Position numbers and translations under genes: made by a program
Origin: Rhodoplanes tepidamans
GTDB lineage: Bacteria; Pseudomonadota; Alphaproteobacteria; Rhizobiales; Xanthobacteraceae
Assembly: GCF_030813915.1 (NCBI RefSeq)
Contig: NZ_JAUSUJ010000002.1
Location: forward strand, 62,001-126,000
Length of the DNA: 64,000 bases
Direction of reading: 5' to 3'
Notes under the pieces: generated by a model
Database searches by the model: none
What the model was told of the DNA's origin: nothing
What the model saw: only the letters and a program-made list of their open reading frames with translations
Shown: positions 34,295-43,101 of the stretch, one piece after another
Layout: every line of letters begins with the position of its first letter
Numbering within the stretch: the stretch's first letter is position 1

Positions 34295-35212
34295 TCATGC
34301 CGGCTCTCGCGGCAATCGCAGGATGCGCCGGGCCTGGGCCGGGGTCGCCGGCTCGGCGTCGAGCGCCCGGACGATCCGCACCGCCTTCTCGACCAGGGCG
34401 GCGTTGCTCGGGGCGAGCACGCCCTTCTCGATGTGGAGGTTGTCCTCGAGCCCGACCCGGACATGGCCGCCGAGCAGGAGCGCCTGGGCGACCATCGGGA
34501 ACTGGGCCGGACCGATGCCGAAGCCGGTCCACACGCAGCCGGGCGGCAGCATGTCGCGCATGAACAGCATGGCTTCGGGGGTGGCGGGGGCGCCCCACGG
34601 CACGCCGAGGCAGATCTGGAACATGGCGGGCGTCTTCAGCACGCCCTCCTCGATCAGCCGCAGCGCCAGCCGGATGTTGCCGCTGTCGAAGCATTCGAGC
34701 TCGGGCAGCACGCCGGCGGCCGCCACGGCGCGGCCCATCACCCGCAGATGCGCCGGCGTGTTGACGAAGACGAACTCGCCGAAATTCATCGTGGTGATGT
34801 CGAGCGTGCAGATTTCCGGCTTCAGCGCCTCGATGTGGCGGACCCGGTAGTCCGGCGGCGCCAGCGTCGAGCCCGGCGCACCGACCTTGGGGTCGGCGTC
34901 GGACGGAATGAAACGGGCCCCGGCCCCGGTCGTGATGTTGAGAATCACGTCCGGGTCGGCGTCGCGGATGCGCTCGACCACCTCGCGGTAGAGCGCGAGC
35001 TCGGTCGCCGGCCGTCCGGTCGCCGGATCGCGCACATGGATGTGCACGATGGCGGCGCCGGCCCTGGCCGCGTCGATCGCCGAGACGGCGATCTGCTCGG
35101 GCGTCACCGGCACGGCCGGGTTCTTGCCCACCGTGTCGCCGCCGCCGGTGAGCGCGCAGGTGACGACGACGGGCCGCCTGCCCGTCGCGCCGGAGGTTTT
35201 GCCGTCCGCCAT
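34295..35212 (-). CDS. Beta-keto acid cleavage enzyme (BKACE, DUF849)
   Basis: A 305-residue zinc enzyme of the family that condenses a beta-keto acid with acetyl-CoA and splits it. The zinc histidines are His57 and His59 in IVHIHVRDP, and the matching glutamate is in VRVGLEDNLHIEKG near 250. GAPGSTLAPPDYR and NTPAHLRVMGR are typical substrate-site regions. It is the last gene of a three-gene operon (cyclase, periplasmic binding protein, BKACE) whose regulator is the divergent TetR gene. The substrate beyond 'a beta-keto acid' cannot be told. Confidence 0.92.
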   Translation of the reverse strand: MADGKTSGATGRRPVVVTCALTGGGDTVGKNPAVPVTPEQIAVSAIDAARAGAAIVHIHVRDPATGRPATELALYREVVERIRDADPDVILNITTGAGARFIPSDADPKVGAPGSTLAPPDYRVRHIEALKPEICTLDITTMNFGEFVFVNTPAHLRVMGRAVAAAGVLPELECFDSGNIRLALRLIEEGVLKTPAMFQICLGVPWGAPATPEAMLFMRDMLPPGCVWTGFGIGPAQFPMVAQALLLGGHVRVGLEDNLHIEKGVLAPSNAALVEKAVRIVRALDAEPATPAQARRILRLPREPA

Positions 35213-35215
35213 GGC

Positions 35216-36202
35216 TCACTTGCCCTCGAGACCGAGCCGGCGGATCAGCTCGCCCTTCAGCTTGTAGTCGTCGAGGATGCGGGCCCGGAAGGCGGCGCTG
35301 TCCAGATAGGCGGCGACCTGGCCGGTGTTCTTGAGCGCCGCCGTGACGGGCTCGGACTTGATCGCCGCCGCGCAGGCCTTCTCCAGCGACGCCTTGACGG
35401 GCGCCGGGATGCCCTTCGGGGCGAACAGGCCGTTCAGGCCCTGCGACAGCGAGCGTTCGACGCCGAGCTCCTTGGCGGTCGGCACGTCGGGCAGGCTCGG
35501 CTGGCGCTCCTCCGAGAACACCGCGAGCACCCGCACGTTCTGGCCCCGCACCGAGGACACGGCCGGCACCAGGAAGTCGATGTCGCCCTTGAGCAGCACC
35601 GGCAGGCCGGCCGCGTCGCCGCGGAACGGCACGTGCTGGACCTTCATCTTCAGCGCCGCCGCCGCGTTCTCGGCCGACAGATGGCCGATCGAGCCGACGC
35701 CCGGGCTGCCATAGGTGAGCGGATTCGGGTCCGTCTGGGCCGCCGCGATCAGGTCCTTGGCGGTCGCGTAGGGCGAGTCGGCCCGCACCACCAGGGCGAA
35801 GACGTTCTCGAAATACTGGCAGATGTACTCGAACGAGTCGGGATCGTAGGTGACGCCCTTCACCAGATAGGGCGCGTTGGTGACCGGCGTCGCCGGGCCG
35901 GCGGCGAGCACGTGGCCGTCCGGCGTCGCGGCGAGCAGGGCCCGGAAGCCGAGCGTGCCGCCGGCGCCCTCGCGGTTGGTGACGAAGACGTTCTGGCCGA
36001 GATCGCCGGTCATGGCCTGGGCCATGGCGCGGGCGACGATGTCGACGCCGCCGCCGGCCGTCCACGGCACGATCAGCTCGATCGGGCGCGTCGCCCAGCT
36101 CTGGGTCTGGGCCTGGGCCTGGGCCTGGGCGGGTGCGGTCGCGGCGGCGGCGAGCCCGAGCGCGAGGGCGGCGAGGCTCTTGGAGTGCAGCGTTCGTCCC
36201 AT
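35216..36202 (-). CDS. Tripartite tricarboxylate transporter substrate-binding protein (Bug family)
   Basis: A 328-residue periplasmic receptor. The signal peptide (about 1-28, ALALGLAAAATAPAQA) is followed by a short AQAQAQTQ tract. The Bug core follows: RPIELIVPWTAGGGVDIVAR, REGAGGTLGFRALLAATPDGH, SPGVGSIGHLSAENAA, and LFAPKGIPAPV. AAGGA precedes the ATG at 36200-36202. It ends 3 bp before the BKACE start and no membrane subunits are encoded nearby. It presumably captures the acid that the cyclase and BKACE process. Confidence 0.92.
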   Translation of the reverse strand: MGRTLHSKSLAALALGLAAAATAPAQAQAQAQTQSWATRPIELIVPWTAGGGVDIVARAMAQAMTGDLGQNVFVTNREGAGGTLGFRALLAATPDGHVLAAGPATPVTNAPYLVKGVTYDPDSFEYICQYFENVFALVVRADSPYATAKDLIAAAQTDPNPLTYGSPGVGSIGHLSAENAAAALKMKVQHVPFRGDAAGLPVLLKGDIDFLVPAVSSVRGQNVRVLAVFSEERQPSLPDVPTAKELGVERSLSQGLNGLFAPKGIPAPVKASLEKACAAAIKSEPVTAALKNTGQVAAYLDSAAFRARILDDYKLKGELIRRLGLEGK

Positions 36203-36294
36203 GATCGTCCTTCTTGCTTGTCGTGAGATGACCTTGGTGTCCGGCCGGCGCGGTCGAGCGCCGGGGGCGGCGCACCGGCGTGTCGGGGTCTCCG

Positions 36295-37086
36295 TCAGGC
36301 GTCGAGGATGGCCACGGCGCGGGTCCAGCCGGCCGAGGCGCCGCGGATCTTCACCGGGAAGCAGGCGACCGTGAATCCGATGGCCGGGAGCAGCTCCAGA
36401 TTGTGCAGCTTCTCCAGGTGGCAGTAGCCGATCTCGCGGCCGGCCTTGTGGCCCTCCCAGATCAGCGCCGCGTCGCCGGTCTCGGCGAAGCGCTTCGCCG
36501 TCGCCGCGAACGGCGCGTCCCACGACCACGCGTCGGTGCCGACCACGCGCACGCCGCGCGAGGTGAGCCACAGGGTCGCCTCCCGGCCCATGCCGCAGCC
36601 GGCGTCGAGATAGCCGTCCGTGCCGAATCGCCCGCCCGCCGCGGTGTTGACCAGCACGATGTCGAGCGGCTGCAGGATGTGGCCGATGCGGGCGAGCTCG
36701 GCCTCGACGTCGGCCGCCGTCGCCACGGCGCCGTCGGGAAGGTGCCGGAAGTCGAGCTTCACGCCGGGCTTGAAGCACCACTCCAGCGGGATCTCGTCGA
36801 TGGTGGCGGCGCGCTCGCCGCCCGGGACGAGCGCATGGTTCATGGTCGGGTGGAAGTGCCACGGGGCGTCGAGATGCGTGCCGTTGTGGGTGGTCAGCTC
36901 CACCTTCTCGATCGCCCAGGCGGCGCCGTCCGGCAGCCGGTCGGGCGTCAGGCCGGGGAAGAACGGCAGGAGGCGGTCGAAGGTCTGGCCGTGGTGCAGA
37001 TAGGCGACCTTCGGCCGCGCCATCGGCGGATCGCTCGGCACGTCCGCGTCGATGCTGATCGAAAGGTCGATGATGCGCTGGGGCAT
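36295..37086 (-). CDS. Cyclase/kynurenine formamidase-like hydrolase
   Basis: A 263-residue metal-dependent hydrolase of the cyclase (PF04199-type) family. The signature HNGTHLDAPWHF at residues 67-78 supplies the metal ligands of the HxGTHxDxPxHF motif. IIDLSISIDADVPSDPP at the start and IVLVNTAAGGRFGTDGY later are typical. Such enzymes open or hydrolyse amide or lactone rings. It is first in the operon with the binding protein and BKACE. ATG 37084-37086 is chosen; longer frames run into the operator region. Confidence 0.9.
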   Translation of the reverse strand: MPQRIIDLSISIDADVPSDPPMARPKVAYLHHGQTFDRLLPFFPGLTPDRLPDGAAWAIEKVELTTHNGTHLDAPWHFHPTMNHALVPGGERAATIDEIPLEWCFKPGVKLDFRHLPDGAVATAADVEAELARIGHILQPLDIVLVNTAAGGRFGTDGYLDAGCGMGREATLWLTSRGVRVVGTDAWSWDAPFAATAKRFAETGDAALIWEGHKAGREIGYCHLEKLHNLELLPAIGFTVACFPVKIRGASAGWTRAVAILDA

Positions 37087-37164
37087 GGCGGAACGCTCGA
37101 CGGCGGCGGTGCCGCCGGCCAATGTCGGGAGGGTGATGCACGACACCACGCTCCGCCCAGAAGG

Positions 37165-37193
37165 TCAAGCAGTTGCTTGAAGCATGTGCTTGA
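37165..37193. promoter_or_regulatory. TetR operator candidate (palindrome plus extra half-site)
   Basis: TCAAGCA-GT-TGCTTGA (37165-37180) is a perfect 7-bp inverted repeat, and a third TGCTTGA sits at 37187-37193. It lies between the divergent cyclase operon and TetR gene, in an A+T-rich stretch, where a TetR repressor would control both promoters. Confidence 0.65.
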
Positions 37194-37229
37194 GTATAAA
37201 TGTAACATTCTGATGAACCGAGAGAACTC

Positions 37230-37904
37230 TTGAACAGCCCCGCCTCCCGCCGCCGCCGTTCCACCGTCCCGGGCGACGAGACCCGCGAGCGCCTGCTCGA
37301 CGCCGCCGAGCGGCTGTTCGCCGAGCGCGGCTACGCCAATGTCTCGACCCGCGACATCGCCGAGGCGGCCCGCTCCAACGCCGCGGCGGCGCACTACCAT
37401 TTCGGCTCCAAGGAGGCGCTGCTCGAGGCCGTGTTCAAGCGCCGGCTCGACGGCGTCAACGCCGAGCGCGAGCGCCTGCTGGCGGAGTGCGTGGCCGCCG
37501 CCGGCGGCCGGCCCGACATCGCCGACGTGCTGGAGGCCTTCATCGGCCCGACGCTCCGCCTCGGCGCGACCGAGGAGGGGCACCGCTTCAATCTCCTGGC
37601 GGGGCGATCGTCCACCGATCCGAACCCGGAGGTCCGCCGCATCGTCTTCGGCGTCTACGATTCGGTCGGCCGCTGCTTCGTCGAGGCGGCGGCCGCCGCC
37701 TGTCCGGACCTGTCGAAGGACGAGCTGTTCTGGCGCATCGCCTGCGTCTACGGCGCCATGATGTACATCCGCGCCGACAACGGCCGCCTGCAGCATCTGT
37801 TCGGTCCCGGCGTCAGCCTCTCCGACAGCGCGGGCGCGCTGAGATACGCGATGCCGTTCCTCACCGCCGGCATGCGGGCGCCGCCCGCGGCGGGGACGGA
37901 GTGA
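37230..37904 (+). CDS. TetR-family transcriptional regulator
   Basis: A 224-residue repressor. The N-terminal helix-turn-helix (ETRERLLDAAERLFAERGYANVSTRDIAEAARSNAAAAHYHFGSKEALLEAVF, about 16-68) is a textbook TetR domain; the C-terminal ligand domain contains GATEEGHRFNLLAGRSS and WRIACVYGAMMYIRAD. The only in-frame start after an upstream stop is the TTG at 37230, with AGAG a few bases ahead; a short overlapping ATG reading (37214) stops within six codons. Divergent from the cyclase-Bug-BKACE operon with a palindromic operator between. Confidence 0.9.
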   Translation: MNSPASRRRRSTVPGDETRERLLDAAERLFAERGYANVSTRDIAEAARSNAAAAHYHFGSKEALLEAVFKRRLDGVNAERERLLAECVAAAGGRPDIADVLEAFIGPTLRLGATEEGHRFNLLAGRSSTDPNPEVRRIVFGVYDSVGRCFVEAAAAACPDLSKDELFWRIACVYGAMMYIRADNGRLQHLFGPGVSLSDSAGALRYAMPFLTAGMRAPPAAGTE

Positions 37905-37928
37905 CGGCGTTCGACACGGCGCTTTCTT

Positions 37929-38075
37929 CCCTCTCCCCTCGCGGGAGAGGGTGGCTCGGGCGAGCGAAGCGAGACCGAGACGGGTGAGGGGGGTCTCCGC
38001 AGACTCGGAGTTTGCGGTACGCCCCCTCACCCGCCCGCGCTGCGCGCGTGCACCCTCTCCCGCGAGGGGAGAGGG
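37929..38075. repeat. Palindromic intergenic element, 'CCCTCTCCC' family, copy 1
   Basis: It begins CCCTCTCCCCTCGCGGGAG and ends CCCTCTCCCGCGAGGGGAG, each a hairpin, with complementary inner arms (GGGTGAGGGGG and CCCCCTCACCC). A second copy of the same family is at 50433-50573. This is a repetitive extragenic element of Hyphomicrobiales, here in the gap before mtgA. Confidence 0.85.
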
Positions 38076-38111
38076 TAAGGGCCGAGTGCCTCGCCGTATC
38101 TCCAGCGGCGC

Positions 38112-38831
38112 TCACCTCCGCCGCGCCACCACGCAGCTCGCCAGCGCCCGCGAGGCGCGGCGCTCGTGGATGCCGGCGAGGCGGCGCATCCCGGGACCGG
38201 GCCTCGCCGCGTTGCGCCGGTGCGGGTCGGGCAGCATCGCGGCCATCAGGGCGGCCTGCCCGGCCGAGAGATCGCGGGCCGAGCGGCCGAACGCCCGCCA
38301 CGCCCCGGCCTCGGCACCGAACTCGCCGTTCGGGCCCCATTCGGCGACGTTGAGATAGATCTCCATCACCCGCCGCTTGCCGAGCACCAGGTCGAGCCAG
38401 ATCGCCAGCGGCGCCTCCAGCGCCTTGCGCACGAAGCTGCGGCCCGGCCACAGGAACAGGTTCTTGGCGAGCTGTTGCGAGAGGGTGGAGGCGCCGCGCG
38501 CTCCCAGGAGGCCGTCGTCCTCGATGGCGTCGCGGATCTCGGCGAGGTCGACGCCACGGTGCCGGCAGAACCGCGCATCCTCGGAGGCGATCACGGTCAC
38601 GGGCAGCACCGGCGCGATGTCGGCGAGCGGCACCCACGTGCGCTCCACCCGCTGCCCGGTCAGCCAGCGGCCGAGCATCAGGGTCGAGACCGGCCGCCCG
38701 GCCAGGTAGAACGGCGTCAGCAGATAGGGGAGCAGCAGCAGCGCCAGGACCGCGACGGCGGCCAGCGCCAGCCAGCCGCGCAGGCCGGCGGGGCGGCGAA
38801 ACCAGCGTCTCGGTGCGATGGTAAGGCTCAT
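38112..38831 (-). CDS. mtgA: Monofunctional biosynthetic peptidoglycan transglycosylase
   Basis: A 239-residue inner-membrane glycosyltransferase of family GT51 that polymerises lipid II. One N-terminal membrane anchor (about 18-45) precedes [22 protein letters not shown] with the catalytic Glu, then [48 protein letters not shown] and the C-terminal [11 protein letters not shown]. No transpeptidase domain follows. Normal MtgA length. Divergent from the antiporter gene. Confidence 0.95.
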   Translation of the reverse strand: MSLTIAPRRWFRRPAGLRGWLALAAVAVLALLLLPYLLTPFYLAGRPVSTLMLGRWLTGQRVERTWVPLADIAPVLPVTVIASEDARFCRHRGVDLAEIRDAIEDDGLLGARGASTLSQQLAKNLFLWPGRSFVRKALEAPLAIWLDLVLGKRRVMEIYLNVAEWGPNGEFGAEAGAWRAFGRSARDLSAGQAALMAAMLPDPHRRNAARPGPGMRRLAGIHERRASRALASCVVARRR

Positions 38832-38901
38832 CCGAACATCCTAGCGTCCCGATGCGGCGGCGTCCTTGCACCGCCGGCAGAACTCGACCAGTTTCCGCGC
38901 C

Positions 38902-40521
38902 ATGACCGCGATCATCCAGACCTTCCTGCTCCTGTTGGCTGTCCTGGTCGCGGTCGCCGTGCTGGCCCGCCGCCTGAACGTCGCGCCCTCGATCATCCTG
39001 GTGATCGCCGGCGTCGCCGTCGCCTTCGTGCCGGGCCTGCCGCCGATCGAGCTCGCCCCCGAGTTCGTGCTGCTGGTCGTGCTGCCGCCGCTGATTTATC
39101 TGGCCGGCGTCGCCATGAGCTGGCGCGAGTTCCGCTTCAACCTGCGCTCGATCTCGCTGCTGGCCTTCGGCTGCGTCGTGTTCACCACGGTCGCGGTGGC
39201 GGCCGGCGCCCACTACATCATCGGCCTGCCGTGGCCGGTCGCCTTCGTGCTCGGCGCCATCGTGTCGCCGCCCGACGTCGTCGCGCCGCTCGCGCTGGCC
39301 CGCCGGCTCGGCCTGCCGCGCCGCGTCGTCGTGGTGCTGGAGGGCGAGGGCCTCGCCAACGACGCGACCGCCCTCATCCTCTACCGGTTCGCGGTGGCGG
39401 CGGTGAGCACCGGCGCCTTCTCGTTCCCGGAGGCCGCCGGCACCTTCGCGGCCATCGTGGTCGGCGAGATCGGCTGGGGCATCGCGGTCGGCTGGATCAG
39501 CCTGCGGCTGCGCCACTGGGCGCGCGATCCGCGGGTCGAGATCACCCTGTCGATGATGACGCCCTATCTCTGCTACTGGGTGCCCGAGCATCTCGGCGGC
39601 TCCGGCGTGCTCGCCACCGTGGCGGCCGGGCTCTATGTGAGCTGGAACGGCCCGCTGCTGATCTCCTCGGCGACCCGGCTGCAGGGCATCTTCTTCTGGG
39701 ACCTGCTGGTCTACCTGATCGAGGGATTCATCTTCCTGATCACCGGCATGCAGGCCCGCACCCTGATCGAGCGCATCCAGTCGCATTCGCCGACCGAGAT
39801 CCTGGTCGGCATCCTGGTCACCACGGCGATCTGCATCGTCGCCCGCTTCGTCTGGGTGTTCCCGGCCATCTACCTGCCGCGCTGGCTGATTCCGCCGCTG
39901 CAGGCGCGCGATCCGGCGCCGGTCTGGCAGCGCCCCTTCATGATCGCCTTCGTCGGCGTGCGCGGCGTCGTCTCGCTCGCCGCCGCCCTGGCGCTGCCCT
40001 TCGTGCTGCAGAACGGCGACCCGTTCCCGTATCGCGACTTCATCGTCGTCGTGACGTTCGGCGTGATCGTCATGACCCTGGTGGGGCAGGGCCTGATGAT
40101 GCCGCGCGTCATGCGCTGGCTCGGGCTCGCCGCCATCGGCACGGCCGAGAACCGGGTCATCCGCGAGCAGGAGCTGCGGGCCCGCCACTCGGCCTCGGAC
40201 GCCGCCCGCGAGCGCCTCGCGGCGCTGACCGACCGCGGCGACCTGCCGATCGACGAGGACGTCTCGGCCCTGCTGGAGGCCCGCAACGAGCAGCGGGCCC
40301 GGGTGGTGCCGCGCAGCCTCGACGCCGACGCCGACTTCGCCGCCGCCAAGCTCGGCGCCCGGCTCAGGCTGGAGCTGATCGAGGCCGAGCGCGTGCATCT
40401 CCACAAGCTGGAGCGCGACGGCGAGATCACCGACGAATCGCGGCGCCGCATCGAGCGCGAGCTCGACCTGGAGGAGGCCAGCATCGCCTGCAAGGCGGAG
40501 GCCTACGAGCCGCCGCTGTGA
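38902..40521 (+). CDS. Na+/H+ antiporter (CPA1-type cation:proton antiporter)
   Basis: A 539-residue protein with about 12 membrane helices in the first 420 residues. It has the CPA1 signatures: FVLGAIVSPPDVVAPLALARRLGLP (about 113-137) and VVVLEGEGLANDATALILYRFAV (about 144-166), the latter with the conserved Asn-Asp ion-site pair. A cytoplasmic helical tail of about 110 residues follows, rich in Arg/Glu. It exports Na+ or K+ for H+. The ATG at 38902 is used; a TTG at 38866 would add 12 residues. No ribosome-binding site is strong at either. Confidence 0.92.
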   Translation: MTAIIQTFLLLLAVLVAVAVLARRLNVAPSIILVIAGVAVAFVPGLPPIELAPEFVLLVVLPPLIYLAGVAMSWREFRFNLRSISLLAFGCVVFTTVAVAAGAHYIIGLPWPVAFVLGAIVSPPDVVAPLALARRLGLPRRVVVVLEGEGLANDATALILYRFAVAAVSTGAFSFPEAAGTFAAIVVGEIGWGIAVGWISLRLRHWARDPRVEITLSMMTPYLCYWVPEHLGGSGVLATVAAGLYVSWNGPLLISSATRLQGIFFWDLLVYLIEGFIFLITGMQARTLIERIQSHSPTEILVGILVTTAICIVARFVWVFPAIYLPRWLIPPLQARDPAPVWQRPFMIAFVGVRGVVSLAAALALPFVLQNGDPFPYRDFIVVVTFGVIVMTLVGQGLMMPRVMRWLGLAAIGTAENRVIREQELRARHSASDAARERLAALTDRGDLPIDEDVSALLEARNEQRARVVPRSLDADADFAAAKLGARLRLELIEAERVHLHKLERDGEITDESRRRIERELDLEEASIACKAEAYEPPL

Positions 40522-40616
40522 CGGCGGCGCCGCCGTCGTTGATGCTTTCGTCACCGCGATCGGCCACACTGGCGCACCGGCCCCGTCCCCGTCCGGCCGA
40601 ACCCCCGGAGCCCCCG

Positions 40617-41606
40617 ATGCGCCGTCTCGTCGTGCTGTCGCTGCCGCTCGTCGCTCTCACGGTCGCCGGGCTCGCGCTCGCGCAGACCGCCCCGCCGCCG
40701 GGGCCGGACCGGATCCTGACCGTCCCCGAGACCGGGGCCTTGCCGGACGACGAGACCGGCCGGCTGGTGCGGCGCGGCCGCGACCTCGTCATTGCGACCT
40801 ACGCCCATATCGGGCCGGAGGTCGCGGACCCGACCAAGCGCTTCGCCGGCAACAATCTCGCCTGCGGCAACTGCCATCTGCACGCCGGCACCAAGAAGTT
40901 CGGCCTGCCGATCTACGGCCTGTTCGCCCGCTTCCCGCAGTACAGCGCCCGTGCCGGGGCCGAGATCACGATCGAAGACCGCATCGACAGCTGCATGACC
41001 CGCAGCATGAACGGCCGGCCGCTGCCGGCGGATTCGCCGGAGATGAAGGCCTTCGTCGCCTATGTCCGGTTCCTCTCGATCGGCTACCCGCCGGACAGGC
41101 CGGTGTCCGGGCTCGGCGCCGGCGCGATGCCGGAGCTCGACCGCGCCGCCGATCCGGTGCGCGGCAAGGCGGTCTATGCCCGCGCCTGCCTCGACTGCCA
41201 CAACACCGACGGCCAGGGGCTTCGCCGCAGCCTGCCGACCACCGACCTCGGCTACATGGTGCCGCCGCTGTGGGGGCCGGACAGCTTCAACGACGGTGCC
41301 GGCATGGCGCGGCTGATCACGGCGGCCAACTTCCTCCACTTCAACATGCCGCACGGCACCGACTATCTGGATCCGCGCCTGTCCGTCGAGGACGCCTGGG
41401 ACGTCGCCGCCTACATGATCTCGCAGCCGCGCCCGCGCCGGGCCGGCCTGGACAAGGATTTTCCCGACCTCCTCGCGAAGCCGGTGGACACCCCCTACGG
41501 GCCCTATGCCGACGGCTTCTCCGAGCAGCAGCACACCTACGGCCCGTTCGCGCCGATCCGGGCCGCGATCGCCCGGCTGAAGGCAGGTCCCGCGTCGCCG
41601 CGGTGA
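40617..41606 (+). CDS. Dihaem cytochrome c, TsdA-like thiosulfate dehydrogenase family
   Basis: A 329-residue exported cytochrome. After a signal peptide (about 1-22) come two haem sites: CGNCH (Cys83, Cys86, His87) and CLDCH (Cys191, Cys194, His195). The block EDRIDSCMTRSMNGRPLP holds Cys126 in the position that ligates haem 1 in TsdA, the enzyme joining two thiosulfates to tetrathionate, and the surrounding spacing matches that family. Alternatively it may be a related SoxA/TsdA-like electron carrier. GGAG lies 7 nt before the ATG at 40617. No sox genes are nearby; the window also carries a TauE/SafE permease, but 21 kb away. Confidence 0.82.
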   Translation: MRRLVVLSLPLVALTVAGLALAQTAPPPGPDRILTVPETGALPDDETGRLVRRGRDLVIATYAHIGPEVADPTKRFAGNNLACGNCHLHAGTKKFGLPIYGLFARFPQYSARAGAEITIEDRIDSCMTRSMNGRPLPADSPEMKAFVAYVRFLSIGYPPDRPVSGLGAGAMPELDRAADPVRGKAVYARACLDCHNTDGQGLRRSLPTTDLGYMVPPLWGPDSFNDGAGMARLITAANFLHFNMPHGTDYLDPRLSVEDAWDVAAYMISQPRPRRAGLDKDFPDLLAKPVDTPYGPYADGFSEQQHTYGPFAPIRAAIARLKAGPASPR

Positions 41607-41781
41607 GCTCCCGCGACGCGCCCGAACGGCCTGCTTCGGTGCGATGGTGCGGTAATGTTGAGAACGTTTGCGGAATTGCTACAACCGGACACACTTCGAG
41701 GTAGCAAACAGAAAACATTTACAGAACATACGGGGTCCATTATGAATACGACACCATCCCTGGTGACCCGGAGCGCCCCTC

Positions 41782-41964
41782 ATGATCGACGTCGGCACGC
41801 TTCAACTCGAGCTGCAGCAGGCCCGCAAGGCACGGCTCGAGGCGCAGGCCTCCGCCTGCGACATCGAGACCCTGCTGGACACCGTCAAGGGCTCGCCGCG
41901 CGCCTGGTATCGCCTCGCCTTCGGCCGCGAGGCGGCGAAGCCGGACCTGTTCTCGGCGAGGTGA
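41782..41964 (+). CDS. Small hypothetical protein
   Basis: A 60-residue helical protein: a predicted helix MIDVGTLQLELQQARKARLEAQASACDIETLLDTVKG followed by SPRAWYRLAFGREAAKPDLFSAR. GGAG lies 7 nt before the ATG and a stable hairpin follows the stop. The 175 bp upstream is distinctly A+T-richer than the neighbourhood and probably contains its promoter. I do not recognise a family. Confidence 0.55.
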   Translation: MIDVGTLQLELQQARKARLEAQASACDIETLLDTVKGSPRAWYRLAFGREAAKPDLFSAR

Positions 41965-42001
41965 AGGGAATCCCGGGCCGGCTCTCCGTCACCCTGCAGG
42001 T

Positions 42002-42019
42002 GCTCGCCTGAAGGCGAGC
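42002..42019. terminator. Hairpin between the small gene and gshB
   Basis: GCTCGCC and GGCGAGC form a perfect 7-bp stem around a TGAA loop, 38 bp after the small gene's stop and 80 bp past the gshB end. Likely terminator for the plus-strand transcript; no long T-run. Confidence 0.5.
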
Positions 42020-42098
42020 CACGAAGGGCGATGGGGCCACCGCTCTCGGGCCTGGCCGAGTGCGGCACAGGTTCTCGGCGTCGTCGTAAGCGCCGGCC

Positions 42099-43043
42099 TC
42101 AGCCGCCCCGCTTCTTGGCGATCGTGTCCCAGATCAGCGCGGCGATGTCGGGGCCGCCCAGATTCTTGATGGCGCGGATGCCGGTCGGCGAGGTGACGTT
42201 GATCTCGGTGAGACAGCCGTCGATCACGTCGATGCCGACGAACAGCAGGCCGCGCACCCGCAGCGCCGGGCCGATGCGCTCGCAGATCTCGCGCTCGCGC
42301 GGCGTCAGCTCGGTCGCCTGGGCGGCGCCGCCGCGCACCATGTTGGAGCGCAGGTCGTCGGCCGCCGGCACCCGGTTGACGGCGCCGGCGAACACCCCGT
42401 CGACCAGGATGATGCGCTTGTCGCCCTTGGCGACCGCCGGGAGGAATCTCTGGATCACCCAGGGCTCCCGGTAGGTGACCGAGAACATGTCGTAGAGCGA
42501 GCCGAAATTGAGGTCGTCGCGGGTCACCCGGAACACCGCGCCGCCGCCGTGCCCGTACAGCGGCTTCATCACGATGTCGCCGTGCTCGGCCCGGAACGCC
42601 TGGATCTCGGCGCGGTCGCGGGTGACCAGCGTCGGCGGCATCAGGTCGGGGAACTCGGTGACGAACACCTTCTCGGGGGCGTTGCGCACATGCGCCGGGT
42701 CGTTGACCACGAAGGTCCGGGGGTGCACCCGCTCGAGCAGGTGGGTCGCCGTGATGTAGGCGAGGTCGAAGGGCGGATCCTGCCGCATCAGGATCACGTC
42801 GTAGGCGGACAGCGGCTCGCGGCGCTCCTCGCCGAGCGTGAAGTGGTTGCCGGGCTCGTCCCTTACGGACAAAGGATTAGTCCGCGCGAACACATCTCCA
42901 TCGCGAAGTATAAGTCGTTCTGGTGTGAAATAGGCTAGTTCGTGGCCGCGCGCCTGCGCTTCAAGCAGCAGGGCGAAGGTGGAATCGCCCCGAATATTGA
43001 TCCTCTCGATCGGATCCATCTGAACGGCGACGCGATATTTCAT
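42099..43043 (-). CDS. gshB: Glutathione synthetase
   Basis: A 314-residue ATP-grasp ligase adding glycine to gamma-glutamylcysteine. Typical regions: [68 protein letters not shown] (nucleotide loop), [23 protein letters not shown] and [15 protein letters not shown]. Normal length and complete. It neighbours the yraN/rsmI/lppC block as in many alphaproteobacteria, but with a chemoreceptor gene in between on the other strand. Confidence 0.97.
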   Translation of the reverse strand: MKYRVAVQMDPIERINIRGDSTFALLLEAQARGHELAYFTPERLILRDGDVFARTNPLSVRDEPGNHFTLGEERREPLSAYDVILMRQDPPFDLAYITATHLLERVHPRTFVVNDPAHVRNAPEKVFVTEFPDLMPPTLVTRDRAEIQAFRAEHGDIVMKPLYGHGGGAVFRVTRDDLNFGSLYDMFSVTYREPWVIQRFLPAVAKGDKRIILVDGVFAGAVNRVPAADDLRSNMVRGGAAQATELTPREREICERIGPALRVRGLLFVGIDVIDGCLTEINVTSPTGIRAIKNLGGPDIAALIWDTIAKKRGG

Positions 43044-43101
43044 CTTCGGGTGCCAATTCTAAGAGCAGGACAACGGTTACTTAACGGCCGGTGGGCAGGA
43101 T

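Noticed and set aside
38166-41606. Long plus-strand frame across mtgA, antiporter and cytochrome
   Set aside because: Only the part from 40617 is a real gene; the rest is antisense or out-of-frame to mtgA and the antiporter.
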